NCBI RefSeq assembly: GCF_005887615.1
Contig: NZ_VANS01000004.1
Span: 1-64,000 of the forward strand
Direction of reading: 5' to 3'
DNA length: 64,000 bases
Source: Sulfitobacter sabulilitoris
GTDB taxonomy: Bacteria; Pseudomonadota; Alphaproteobacteria; Rhodobacterales; Rhodobacteraceae
Made by a program: the position numbers and the translations under genes. Position 1 is the first letter of the stretch. Each line of letters starts with the position of its first letter. The notes beneath the pieces are model-generated. The model was not told the DNA's origin, ran no database searches, and was given only the letters and a program-made list of their open reading frames with translations. Shown piece after piece: positions 8,258-16,191 of this stretch.

Positions 8258-9685
8258 ATGTCTTTGTTTTCACACGTGTTCATTTTATTCGCCGTTGTAT
8301 TCGTGCTGATGTTTCGATTGCGTTCGGACTACGTGTGGCGTGCCTCGGTGCTTTTGGCGGCAAACCTTCTGTTCGTGTCGGGCTTTTTCGCGTCGGTTGC
8401 GGGCGCGGTGCCGTTGGTCGGGTTCGTTGTATTGGGTTACCTGGCCGTCGTGTCGGTGCAAGCGATGCCGCACCGCGCATTGAGTTGGTCGTGGGTGGTG
8501 CTGTTCGTCGGGCTTCTGGCATGGTTTCAGGGCTACAGCCTGATCGCATTCGTGCCCGGCCTGCCCGTGGCCATATCGACCATCGGCCTGTCCTATATCC
8601 TGTTTCGGATCCTGCACATGGTTTTCGACGCCCGCGAAGGTGCCTTGCCGGATCGGATCAGCCCAGTCGATTATCTTAACTACACGGTCAATTTCCTTGC
8701 CTTCGTGTCAGGCCCGATTGACCGGTTTCAAACCTTCCGGGACAATTTCATGATCCCCGCTCCGGCCGACCCCACGGCGGTGCGCGCGGCGCTGGGGCGG
8801 GTGACGATCGGCTATGGCAAGGTGCTCATCCTGTCGGCCATTGCACTCTACGTCTTTGACAACATCGCGCCGCAGCTATTGGATGACGGAATGGCGGCAG
8901 GCCCCAAGCTGGTGGGCTTTTACTGCATCGCAGCGGCTGCCTATACCTTCTACCTCTATATGAACTTTTCGGGGTACATGGATATCGTGATCGGCATCGC
9001 GCGGCTTGCCGGGTTGGACCTGCCGGAAAATTTCAACAAACCTTTCGCCTCGCGCGGCATGATCGAATTCTGGAGCAGGTGGCACATCACCCTGTCGAAC
9101 TGGTTCAAGCAGTATTCTTTCATCCCGATCCTGCAAGCTCTGATGATGCGGTGGCCCTCGGCCGGTGCCGCGCCCTTTTTCGGCGTCTTCACCTATTTCG
9201 TAGTCTTCATGGTGCTGGGCATCTGGCATGGCTCGACGCCGGTCTTCGTGGCCTACGGCTTTGTGCTGGGCCTTGGCGTAAGCCTCAACAAGCTGTGGCA
9301 GGTCTTGTTGACCGCGCGGTTGGGCCACAAGCGGTTCCGTGGATTGTCGGCCAATCGCGTCTATACCTATGCGGCACGCGGGTTGACCATCGGATATTTC
9401 GCCATCGCGTTGACAGCCTTCTGGTTCGACCACGCCGAGGTCGCGGCGCTGACCGAACGCTTCCGGCTGACCGGATGGCTTCTGGCGCTCGGGCTGCTTA
9501 GCCTTGGATGGGCGATGATCGCGCTGCTGATGGACATGGCGTCGGGGCTGACGCGCTGGCGGTGGGATTGGCAATCGGCGCCCGCCGGGCTGGCCTTTGG
9601 CGGCATGGCCGGCATCCTCTATACCTGCATCACCGCGCAGGCCATCCTCAACAAGGGGGCTGGGTTTGTCTATGCGGATTTCTGA
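8258..9685 (+). CDS. MBOAT family membrane O-acyltransferase
   Basis: This is a 475-residue polytopic membrane protein with about 10-12 hydrophobic segments. Diagnostic MBOAT motifs are present: the loop IEFWSRWHITLSNWFKQY (about residues 270-287) and the invariant His in MVLGIWHGSTP (about residues 320-330). Such enzymes (DltB, AlgI, PatA) move an acyl group from a cytoplasmic donor to a glycan outside the membrane. It overlaps the SGNH gene by 14 bases and is followed by a carrier protein and an FkbH-like enzyme. That makes a carrier-protein-bound donor, as in DltB, more likely than acyl-CoA. Confidence 0.9.
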   Translation: MSLFSHVFILFAVVFVLMFRLRSDYVWRASVLLAANLLFVSGFFASVAGAVPLVGFVVLGYLAVVSVQAMPHRALSWSWVVLFVGLLAWFQGYSLIAFVPGLPVAISTIGLSYILFRILHMVFDAREGALPDRISPVDYLNYTVNFLAFVSGPIDRFQTFRDNFMIPAPADPTAVRAALGRVTIGYGKVLILSAIALYVFDNIAPQLLDDGMAAGPKLVGFYCIAAAAYTFYLYMNFSGYMDIVIGIARLAGLDLPENFNKPFASRGMIEFWSRWHITLSNWFKQYSFIPILQALMMRWPSAGAAPFFGVFTYFVVFMVLGIWHGSTPVFVAYGFVLGLGVSLNKLWQVLLTARLGHKRFRGLSANRVYTYAARGLTIGYFAIALTAFWFDHAEVAALTERFRLTGWLLALGLLSLGWAMIALLMDMASGLTRWRWDWQSAPAGLAFGGMAGILYTCITAQAILNKGAGFVYADF

Positions 9686-10766
9686 TCTGAAAACCGTACT
9701 GTGGCAAATGCTGCTGCTGGTGATGAGCTTTGTCGCGCTCAGCGCCGTTTTGCTGGGGCTGTCGTTGCTGGTCTTGCCGCCGCCCGATCGGATCACCCCG
9801 ATCGATACCTTTCGCGCCGGCGCCACCGTCTATTCCACGCCGCCGCGTCTGATCTATTATGGCCGGAAAAGCCTGCGAAACGAAGGCCCCAAGGTCATTC
9901 TTTTGGGGTCCAGCAACACGCAGGTCGGATTCGACCGGCAGGCGCTTGCCGACAGGATGGAAGGAATGGCGGTTCACAACCTGGGCATCGGCGATGCCAA
10001 CATCACCGAGATTGCACAGATTGCCGATCTGGCGCTGTCCTCAATCGGGTCCGACCGGATCAAGGATCAGGTCTTTGTTATCGGCATCTGGTACGCGACC
10101 TTCGTGGATAATGCCAATCGCTGGTCCTCGGGCGATGCGCTCCGTTTTGAGACGGATATCGACCGGGAGCGGTATCGCTACGGTTTTCAGCGCGGTGGCG
10201 TGAACGGTCCGAAGGTATGGATCTCGGACCGCGATGCCGACATCGCAGCGGTCCTTGTCCATCCCTTGATTGCGCTGGAAAAGGGCATCCGGATCGTGAC
10301 AGCGGATTTGCGCAGCCTGTTTTTCGTGCGCCCGCCCCGGATAGACACGCAGACGCGCAACACGATGACACCAAGCAAGGCGCAGAAAGCCGCCGCGCTG
10401 GCCTATCGGGCAGGCTACATGAAATCGGAACGGCTTTCGGGCGAACAGTATGATGTTCTTGATCGTCTCGTGCGTGACCTGACGGGGCAGGGCGCGCATG
10501 TGGTCGTGGCCGACCTTCCGATCCCTGACTGGCATGCGCAGGGCCTGCCCTATCACGCCGACCACCGGGAGAGGATCGCCCAGGTCGTGGCGGGCCTGAC
10601 CGGGGTGGAGCGTTTCGACTACGTCGATCTGCGCCATCTCGATGATCCCGACAGTTTCTACGACGATGCGCATGTCCGGCCGCGCGATTTGGGGCCGTGG
10701 GTCGATGCGCTTGCCGCGCGTCTCGAAACTTTCGCGCCGACTCGCATCACCTCAGCAACCGATTGA
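9672..10766 (+). CDS. Membrane-anchored SGNH/GDSL-like protein, DltD/AlgX-type MBOAT partner
   Basis: From ATG 9672 the product is 364 residues. One N-terminal membrane anchor (about residues 8-33) precedes an extracytoplasmic SGNH-type domain. The block I equivalent is VILLGSSNTQVGFD with the putative nucleophile Ser. The C-terminal catalytic pair appears as FYDDAHVRP (Asp and His three apart). In MBOAT systems such proteins (DltD, AlgJ/AlgX, PatB) complete acyl transfer to the acceptor. The start overlaps the MBOAT stop by 14 bases; the longer frame upstream lies inside the MBOAT gene and is discarded. The acceptor is not known. Confidence 0.8.
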   Translation: MRISDLKTVLWQMLLLVMSFVALSAVLLGLSLLVLPPPDRITPIDTFRAGATVYSTPPRLIYYGRKSLRNEGPKVILLGSSNTQVGFDRQALADRMEGMAVHNLGIGDANITEIAQIADLALSSIGSDRIKDQVFVIGIWYATFVDNANRWSSGDALRFETDIDRERYRYGFQRGGVNGPKVWISDRDADIAAVLVHPLIALEKGIRIVTADLRSLFFVRPPRIDTQTRNTMTPSKAQKAAALAYRAGYMKSERLSGEQYDVLDRLVRDLTGQGAHVVVADLPIPDWHAQGLPYHADHRERIAQVVAGLTGVERFDYVDLRHLDDPDSFYDDAHVRPRDLGPWVDALAARLETFAPTRITSATD

Positions 10767-10778
10767 AGGGACAATGAC

Positions 10779-11018
10779 ATGGACGACACGCAGGTTTCCG
10801 AGACCCTCTACGAGATTTTCAACGACTTCTTCGAACTTGACCGCTCCGAATTCGGTCCCGATCTGACAGCGGACCAGGTGGATGGCTGGGACAGTCTCAA
10901 CCACATCCGTCTGATGCTGAACATCCAGCAGAATTTCGGGGTCAAGTTTTCGTCCGGTGAAATCAGTGATCTCAAGAACGTCGGCCAGCTTGCCAGCCTG
11001 ATCGCCGCGAAAACCTGA
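10779..11018 (+). CDS. Acyl carrier protein
   Basis: This is a 79-residue acidic carrier protein. The phosphopantetheine attachment site is Ser39 in DGWDSLNHIRL, inside the usual four-helix pattern. It lies 12 bases after the SGNH gene and 14 bases before the FkbH-like gene. This suggests it is charged by FkbH and used by the MBOAT, matching DltC in dlt operons. It is unlike fatty-acid AcpP, which has a DSLD motif and a different neighbourhood. Confidence 0.9.
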   Translation: MDDTQVSETLYEIFNDFFELDRSEFGPDLTADQVDGWDSLNHIRLMLNIQQNFGVKFSSGEISDLKNVGQLASLIAAKT

Positions 11019-11032
11019 GGGAGCCTGCGCGT

Positions 11033-12946
11033 ATGAGCCTCGACCTGTACCTTGACCTGGGCTGGCTTCCCCGACCGCCGTCCGATCTGAACAAGATCAT
11101 CAAATCGGTGCGCGACGCGGGCCCGGCCACCGCAGAGGCATTGCGCGGGCTGGCTCAATTCGGGCTGAACGAACTGCAGTTGAACAAGGTCGCGCGCGCC
11201 CTGTCGGACGCACGCGACGGTGGCGTCGACCTCAAACCGCTGATCCCGCTCAAGGTCGCGCTGCTGAGCAATACAACCACCGAATTCCTTAGTCCTGCGA
11301 TGATGGCGACGGGGTTACGGTACGGGTTCGCGACCGACCTTGTCCTGGCGCCCTATGGACAGGTGGTTCAGGAACTGCTTGATCCCCAGTCCATGACCTA
11401 TGCCGCGGATCCGGATGTGATCGTGATATCGCTGGATCACCGTGGGCTGAACCTGACGGCGGTGCCGGGCGACGTCGATGCGGCGGCTGCCGGGCTCGCG
11501 GCGTCGCTTGACCAGATAGAGACCCTGAAGGCTGCGATCGAACAGAATTCCCGCGCGGTCGCTATGTTCCAGACCGTCGCTCGCCCGGCAGAGCCGGACC
11601 TGGGTTCGCTCGATCTTGGCGTGCCCGGAACGTGGCGCCAATTGACCCATGACTTCAACCGCGCGTTGGCCGACATGCTGACCGGAACGCCGCATCTGCT
11701 GCTCGATACCGCCGGTCTGGCCGACACTGTGGGGCTTGCCACCTGGCACGATCCGGGGCTGTGGCACATGGCGCGGGTTCCCTTTTCCAACCGTGTGCTG
11801 CCGCTTTATGCCGATCACATCATGCGGGTGATCGCGGCATGGCGCGGCAAAAGCCGGCGCTGTCTCGTGCTGGATCTGGACAATACGCTTTGGCACGGGG
11901 TGATCGGCGACGATGGGCTGGACGGAATTCGCCTGGCGGAAGGCGACCCGGTCGGAGAGGCGCACAGGGATGTTCAGGACCGCGCGCTGCAATTCCGCAG
12001 TCAGGGCGTGGTTCTGGCCGTGTCGTCAAAGAACGACGACGCCGTTGCCCGAACCGCCTTTCGCGATCATGCTGAAATGGTCTTGAAGGAAGATCACATC
12101 GCCGTTTTCCAGGCAAACTGGCGCGACAAGGCGACCAATATCCAGGCGATCAGCGATGATCTGGCCTTGGGGCTGGAATCGCTGGCGTTTCTTGACGACA
12201 ATCCCGCCGAACGCGGCTTGATCCGCGAGGCCCTGCCGCGTGTCGGTGTGCCCGAATTGCCGGAGGATCCGGCGCTATACGTGCGCACCCTCGTGGCCAG
12301 CGGTCTTTTCGAGGCGACAACGTTTTCAGACGAGGATCGCCGACGGGCCGAGGATTACCAAAGCAACTCCAAGCGCGTGGCGTTGCAGGCGTCAGTCACC
12401 GACATCGGGGAATACCTGCGCTCTCTGGACATGGAGTTCGCGGTTCTTCCCTTTGACGCGCCGGGGCGCGCGCGGATCGCGCAACTGATCAACAAGTCCA
12501 ACCAGTTCAACTTGACCACGCGGCGCTATTCCGAGGCCGATGTCGCCGCGATGGAGGATGATTCAGGGCTCTTGACCCTCCAGATACGGCTCAGGGATCG
12601 GTTCGCCGATAACGGCATGATCAGCGTCGTCATCTGCCGGACCGACGGCGCGACATGGGAGATCGACACCTGGCTGATGAGTTGCCGCGTCTTGGGCCGC
12701 CGGGTCGAGCGGGCCATCCTGCAGGTTCTGAAGGACGCGGCGCAGGCGGCAGGCATCACGACGCTGCGCGGGCGCTACATTCCGACGGACCGCAATGGCA
12801 TGGTGGCGCAGCACTACGCGCAGCTGGGCTTTGGCCTCGTGGAAACCAGAGAGGACGGCACGACCCTGTGGTCGGTCGAGGTTGCCGATCTTCCCGATCA
12901 GGAGGTCATCGGGACGATATCCCGTCAAACGGCACCCTCGGCCTGA
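11033..12946 (+). CDS. FkbH-like HAD-superfamily protein (HAD-IIIC)
   Basis: The 637-residue protein has three parts. An N-terminal ~260-residue region is of SGNH-like type. The HAD core follows, with motif I CLVLDLDNTLWHGVIGDDG (about residues 277-295), motif II LAVSSKN and motif IV SLAFLDDNPAERG. The C-terminal part is GNAT-like, with WLMSCRVLGRRVERAIL and HYAQLGFG. FkbH proteins take a glyceryl group from 1,3-bisphosphoglycerate onto a carrier protein, as in methoxymalonyl-ACP pathways. With an ACP encoded 14 bases upstream, glyceryl-ACP is the simplest predicted product. None of the methoxymalonyl oxidation or methylation genes is nearby. Confidence 0.85.
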   Translation: MSLDLYLDLGWLPRPPSDLNKIIKSVRDAGPATAEALRGLAQFGLNELQLNKVARALSDARDGGVDLKPLIPLKVALLSNTTTEFLSPAMMATGLRYGFATDLVLAPYGQVVQELLDPQSMTYAADPDVIVISLDHRGLNLTAVPGDVDAAAAGLAASLDQIETLKAAIEQNSRAVAMFQTVARPAEPDLGSLDLGVPGTWRQLTHDFNRALADMLTGTPHLLLDTAGLADTVGLATWHDPGLWHMARVPFSNRVLPLYADHIMRVIAAWRGKSRRCLVLDLDNTLWHGVIGDDGLDGIRLAEGDPVGEAHRDVQDRALQFRSQGVVLAVSSKNDDAVARTAFRDHAEMVLKEDHIAVFQANWRDKATNIQAISDDLALGLESLAFLDDNPAERGLIREALPRVGVPELPEDPALYVRTLVASGLFEATTFSDEDRRRAEDYQSNSKRVALQASVTDIGEYLRSLDMEFAVLPFDAPGRARIAQLINKSNQFNLTTRRYSEADVAAMEDDSGLLTLQIRLRDRFADNGMISVVICRTDGATWEIDTWLMSCRVLGRRVERAILQVLKDAAQAAGITTLRGRYIPTDRNGMVAQHYAQLGFGLVETREDGTTLWSVEVADLPDQEVIGTISRQTAPSA

Positions 12947-13038
12947 GCCGGAACGCCACCTTTGGGCCGCAAGGGGCGCGGCATATCGTGACCGGGCCGA
13001 TGCCATCTCCGGGATCTGGCGGTCAAAGCCCGGACCCG

Positions 13039-13851
13039 TCAGGCGCTATCGGTCGTTGACCCCTGTCGCGACGTCACCAAAGCAAGACCGGGAACGCCCT
13101 TGGTCGCTTCTGGCCGGTGTTTCGTCAGATAGTCGAAATTCGTCAGCGCAAGGCGCGCGTGTTCGCGCGTCAAAGCCTCGGCGCGACTGCCCTCACGGTT
13201 CGTGATCGCTTCCAGGATCGCACGGTGTTGCCGCTGTGCATAGCGCAGCGACTCCTGAAAATCCGGGATGCCGGCCTGTTCGATCAGAAACGCCGAAGGC
13301 GAAGCCAATGGCAAGCGGTTCATCCGTTCCAATTCCCGTTCGATCAGACCGCTGCCAGCGAGCCGTCCCAGCAAATTGTGAAACCGGGCGTTTTGCCGGA
13401 CGTATAGATCAAAGTCGATCCGGCCACGCGGCGCGAGCGCGATGTCGATCCGGTCCAGCGCATCGTTGGCCTGCGCGGTCAAAAGCGGATCGGCGCCTCG
13501 TTCCGCCGCCATTTTCGCGGCGGTTCCTTCCATGACGCCCCGGATCTCGATCGCGTCCGTGATGTCTTGCTTGGTAAAGATCGCCACCCGGCACCCACCG
13601 GTCTCGATCCGTTCCAGCAACCCTTCCGACACCAGCCGGTCCATCGCCTGACGGAGCGGTGTTCTCGACACGCCCAACTGCTTGGCGACGGCCACTTCGG
13701 ACAGTCGTTTGTCGCCCAGAAACGCGCCGCCCAGGACCAGCGAACGCAGGCCAAAGAGCGCTTTGTCGAACTGGCTCAGACGATCAGGCAAGCCTTTGGC
13801 CCCTTCGATGTCGCAGGCGCGGTCGCTGCCTGGGTGAAATAATGTATACAC
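13039..13851 (-). CDS. GntR-family regulator, FCD subfamily
   Basis: An N-terminal winged helix includes LSEVAVAKQLGVSRTPLRQAMDRLVSEGLLE (about residues 50-80). It is followed by the all-helical FCD effector domain with metal-binding His/Asp positions (RQNARFHNLLGRLAGS, then QHRAILEAI). FCD regulators bind organic acids or sugar acids and usually repress catabolic operons. The frame's first codon is a GTG at 13851 lying within an operator-like TGTATACAC, with a poorly spaced ribosome site. A TTG at 13791 with GAAGGG upstream is an alternative start. It is divergent from the second TRAP operon, which it probably controls together with itself. Confidence 0.88.
   Translation of the reverse strand: MYTLFHPGSDRACDIEGAKGLPDRLSQFDKALFGLRSLVLGGAFLGDKRLSEVAVAKQLGVSRTPLRQAMDRLVSEGLLERIETGGCRVAIFTKQDITDAIEIRGVMEGTAAKMAAERGADPLLTAQANDALDRIDIALAPRGRIDFDLYVRQNARFHNLLGRLAGSGLIERELERMNRLPLASPSAFLIEQAGIPDFQESLRYAQRQHRAILEAITNREGSRAEALTREHARLALTNFDYLTKHRPEATKGVPGLALVTSRQGSTTDSA
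13843..13850. promoter_or_regulatory. Operator-like TGTATACA palindrome, site 1
   Basis: This perfect 8-base palindrome overlaps the apparent GTG start of the GntR gene. FCD-type GntR regulators commonly recognise T-GTATAC-A cores, so this is a likely autoregulatory site. A second identical copy lies 83 bases away. Confidence 0.55.
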
Positions 13852-14380
13852 AACCTCTGGCTGGTAGCGCGTTCAGGCGGATGACACGACGATTCGTGGC
13901 AATTTTGTTCGATACCGACTAAAGTTGTATACAGAAATCGCGTTTCCAAGAAATCTTTCGAGTTTTTTCCAACGAATTCAAACTGCGCCAATTGGCTGGC
14001 ATCACTCAGACGCGTCGGCCAAAGGGCCCCGCAGCGTTCGCGCGGGCAGGTCACGGCGACGAGGTAAAAGGCAGGAATACCAATGACTTGAATCGGGTCA
14101 GGGCAAAATTCGGATGGTCTGCAACCAAAACGGTTGCCAGTGCAATGCAGCCATCCGAGCGAAATCACGGCGTTCTGGAGCGGCCCCACGGGCCAAGATG
14201 CGCTTGCCAGAACGCACACTTCTTCTAAAGTTTGCGTGGATCACGTGCAACTGGCGGCCGCGCTCCCGGTCAACTGGTTTGCCCGGAACGCACAACAAAG
14301 CCTGACTGCGTGATCCAGAAAATGAAGCTACCAGTGCTGGCTCAAGACGTCTGGCGCGCTTACATTCCTTGGGAGGAAAA
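13852..14380. promoter_or_regulatory. 529-base divergent control region of GntR and TRAP operon
   Basis: It contains the second TGTATACA operator and part of the surroundings of the first. I see no open frame with a credible start and no clear sigma-70 or sigma-54 promoter. The long distance from the operators to the TRAP gene (about 450 bases) means either that the TRAP promoter is far upstream with a long leader, or that the operators mainly control the regulator gene. Confidence 0.5.
13926..13933. promoter_or_regulatory. Operator-like TGTATACA palindrome, site 2
   Basis: The context is GTTGTATACAGA. This second perfect copy of TGTATACA in the divergent region between the GntR gene and the TRAP operon would allow one regulator to act on both promoters or to loop the DNA between sites. 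Confidence 0.55.
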
Positions 14381-15475
14381 ATGACAGATAATCTTAACCG
14401 CAGGAAATTCCTGCGTGGCTCCGCTGTCGTCGGTGCTGCCGCTCTTGCTACGCCAGCAATTGCCGCGAACCACACGACAACACTGAAAATGCAAGCGGCC
14501 TGGGGGGGCGGTATCTTTCTCGAGAATGCGCAATCCTATGTGGACCGCGTTCATGCGATGGCCGGCGATTCACTGAAGATCGACCTGTTGGCGGTCGACT
14601 CGGTCGTGAAGACCTCCCAGATGCAGGATGCCGTTCACCGCGGCGTTCTGGACGCGGCGCATTACGTGCCCGCCTATTGGTATTCCAAGTCCAAGACGGC
14701 ATCGCTGTTCGGCACCGGCCCCTGCTTTGGCTGGTCCTCGCAAGAGGTTCTGGGCTGGGTCAACTATGGCGGCGGTCAGGAACTGTTCGACGAACTGATG
14801 GGCTCGCTGGGCCTGAATGTCGTGTCGTTCTTCAACTCGCCGATGCCGGCGCAGCCGCTGGGCTGGTTCAAAGAGCAGATCACCGACGCGGCCCAGATGA
14901 AGGGCCTCAAGTACCGGACCGTCGGTCTGGCGGCCGACGTTCTGCTGGAAATGGGCATGTCCGTCGTGCAGTTGCCCGGTGGCGAAATTCAGCCCGCGAT
15001 GAAATCCGGCCTGATCGACGCGGCCGAGTTCAACAACCCGACATCCGACCGCGATTTCGGGATGCAGGACGTGTCCAAGCACTATCACCTTGCGTCGTTC
15101 CACCAGTCGCAGGAATTCTTTGAGGTGACGTTCAACAAGAACAAGTTTGAATCGCTGCCGTCCGAGCTTCAGGCGATCCTGCGTTATGCGTCCGAGGCCG
15201 AGAATTCGAACTTCTACTGGCACAACACCAAGCGCTACGCGGACGATCTGAACACGCTGCGCGAAGAGCAGGGCGTCAACGTCTATCGCACGCCCGACAG
15301 CGTGATGGCCGACCAGCTCGCCGCCTGGGATGTGGTGGTCGAGCGCATCGCGGGAGAGGATGAATTCTTTGCCAAGGTGATCGAAAGCCAGAAGGCTTAT
15401 GCCAAGAACGTCATGGGCTATCTGAACCTGAACCAGCCTGACTACAAACTGGCCTACAACCACTACTTCGGTTGA
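14381..15475 (+). CDS. TRAP transporter substrate-binding protein (TakP-like)
   Basis: The start at ATG 14381 is fixed by GGGAGG at 14371-14376; an in-frame TTG at 14369 is rejected. The 364-residue product has a Tat-type signal, NRRKFLRGSAVVGAAALA. The mature domain carries the GGGQELFDELMGSLGLNVV segment and a LKYRTVGLAADVL segment typical of the alpha-keto-acid/lactate-binding (TakP-like) TRAP receptors, which are longer than ordinary DctP. A Tat signal would mean it folds before export. With an amidase and a 2-hydroxyacid dehydrogenase downstream, a 2-oxo or 2-hydroxy acid or its amide is a reasonable guess for the ligand. Confidence 0.88.
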   Translation: MTDNLNRRKFLRGSAVVGAAALATPAIAANHTTTLKMQAAWGGGIFLENAQSYVDRVHAMAGDSLKIDLLAVDSVVKTSQMQDAVHRGVLDAAHYVPAYWYSKSKTASLFGTGPCFGWSSQEVLGWVNYGGGQELFDELMGSLGLNVVSFFNSPMPAQPLGWFKEQITDAAQMKGLKYRTVGLAADVLLEMGMSVVQLPGGEIQPAMKSGLIDAAEFNNPTSDRDFGMQDVSKHYHLASFHQSQEFFEVTFNKNKFESLPSELQAILRYASEAENSNFYWHNTKRYADDLNTLREEQGVNVYRTPDSVMADQLAAWDVVVERIAGEDEFFAKVIESQKAYAKNVMGYLNLNQPDYKLAYNHYFG

Positions 15476-15493
15476 ACTGACCAGACACGACAC

Positions 15494-15522
15494 GATCCGG
15501 GGACCTGTCAGGCCCCCGGATC
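15494..15522 (+). promoter_or_regulatory. Intra-operon stem-loop between TRAP binding protein and permease genes
   Basis: GATCCGGGG at 15494-15502 pairs perfectly with CCCCGGATC at 15514-15522 (9 bp), and the inner CCT/AGG can extend the stem. No T-run follows. Such hairpins between a binding-protein gene and membrane genes typically protect the upstream mRNA from 3' exonucleases, or partly attenuate, so the receptor is made in excess. Function here is inferred. Confidence 0.55.
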
Positions 15523-15546
15523 GGCTGTGCCAGAAGGAGAGGCAAA

Positions 15547-16161
15547 TTGATCAAACTCGTGCATGGAATTGAAGGGCTGAGCCTTTGGGTCGGGAGGGCG
15601 TTCGGATGGTGTATCCTGATCCTGACGCTGTCGGTCTCGTACGAAGTGTTCGTGCGCTATGCGCTCAATGCGCCCACGGTCTGGGCCTTTGACATGATGG
15701 TGCAGATGTACGGCGCCCTTTTCCTGATGGCAGGCCCCTATGCGCTGGCGCAGGACAGCCACGTGCGCGGCGATGTGCTTTATCGTCTGTTTCCGGTGCG
15801 TTGGCAGGCTCGGATCGACTTCCTTCTGTATCTGATCTTCTTCTTTCCGGGCATTCTCGCGCTGTTCTGGTACGGTTGGGAAATCGCGTCGGACAGTTGG
15901 CGCTACAAGGAAGTGAGCTGGAACAGCCCCGCACGCATCCAGATCTATTTTTTCAAGACACTGATCCCATTGGCGGGCGGTCTGTTGCTGCTGCAAGGGT
16001 TTGCCGAATTGCTTCGGTGTTGGAACGCGATGCGGACAGGTGTCTGGTTGGAGCGTCTCGATGACGTCCGAGAGACCGAGGACATGCTGATGCACATGGA
16101 CAAAACGGCGATCCCGGTCCCTTTGCCCGGTGACAATCACATCGACCGCAAGACCAAATAG
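15547..16161 (+). CDS. TRAP transporter small permease (DctQ family)
   Basis: The 204-residue protein has four membrane segments, the motif SYEVFVRYALNAPTVWAFD and a GALFLMAGPYALAQDSHVRGD segment typical of DctQ. It carries a C-terminal cytoplasmic extension of about 30 residues. The start is a TTG at 15547 with the strong AAGGAGAGG just upstream. A low-efficiency TTG start plus the hairpin ahead of it both point to lower expression than the binding protein. Confidence 0.88.
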   Translation: MIKLVHGIEGLSLWVGRAFGWCILILTLSVSYEVFVRYALNAPTVWAFDMMVQMYGALFLMAGPYALAQDSHVRGDVLYRLFPVRWQARIDFLLYLIFFFPGILALFWYGWEIASDSWRYKEVSWNSPARIQIYFFKTLIPLAGGLLLLQGFAELLRCWNAMRTGVWLERLDDVRETEDMLMHMDKTAIPVPLPGDNHIDRKTK

Positions 16162-16191
16162 GCCCTGGCCGCTTCCTGAAAGATAAAAACA

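Noticed and set aside
11033-12946. Methoxymalonyl-ACP extender-unit cluster
   Set aside because: FkbH and ACP are present, but the acyl-ACP dehydrogenase, 3-hydroxyacyl dehydrogenase and O-methyltransferase of that pathway are absent, and the neighbours are MBOAT/SGNH genes.
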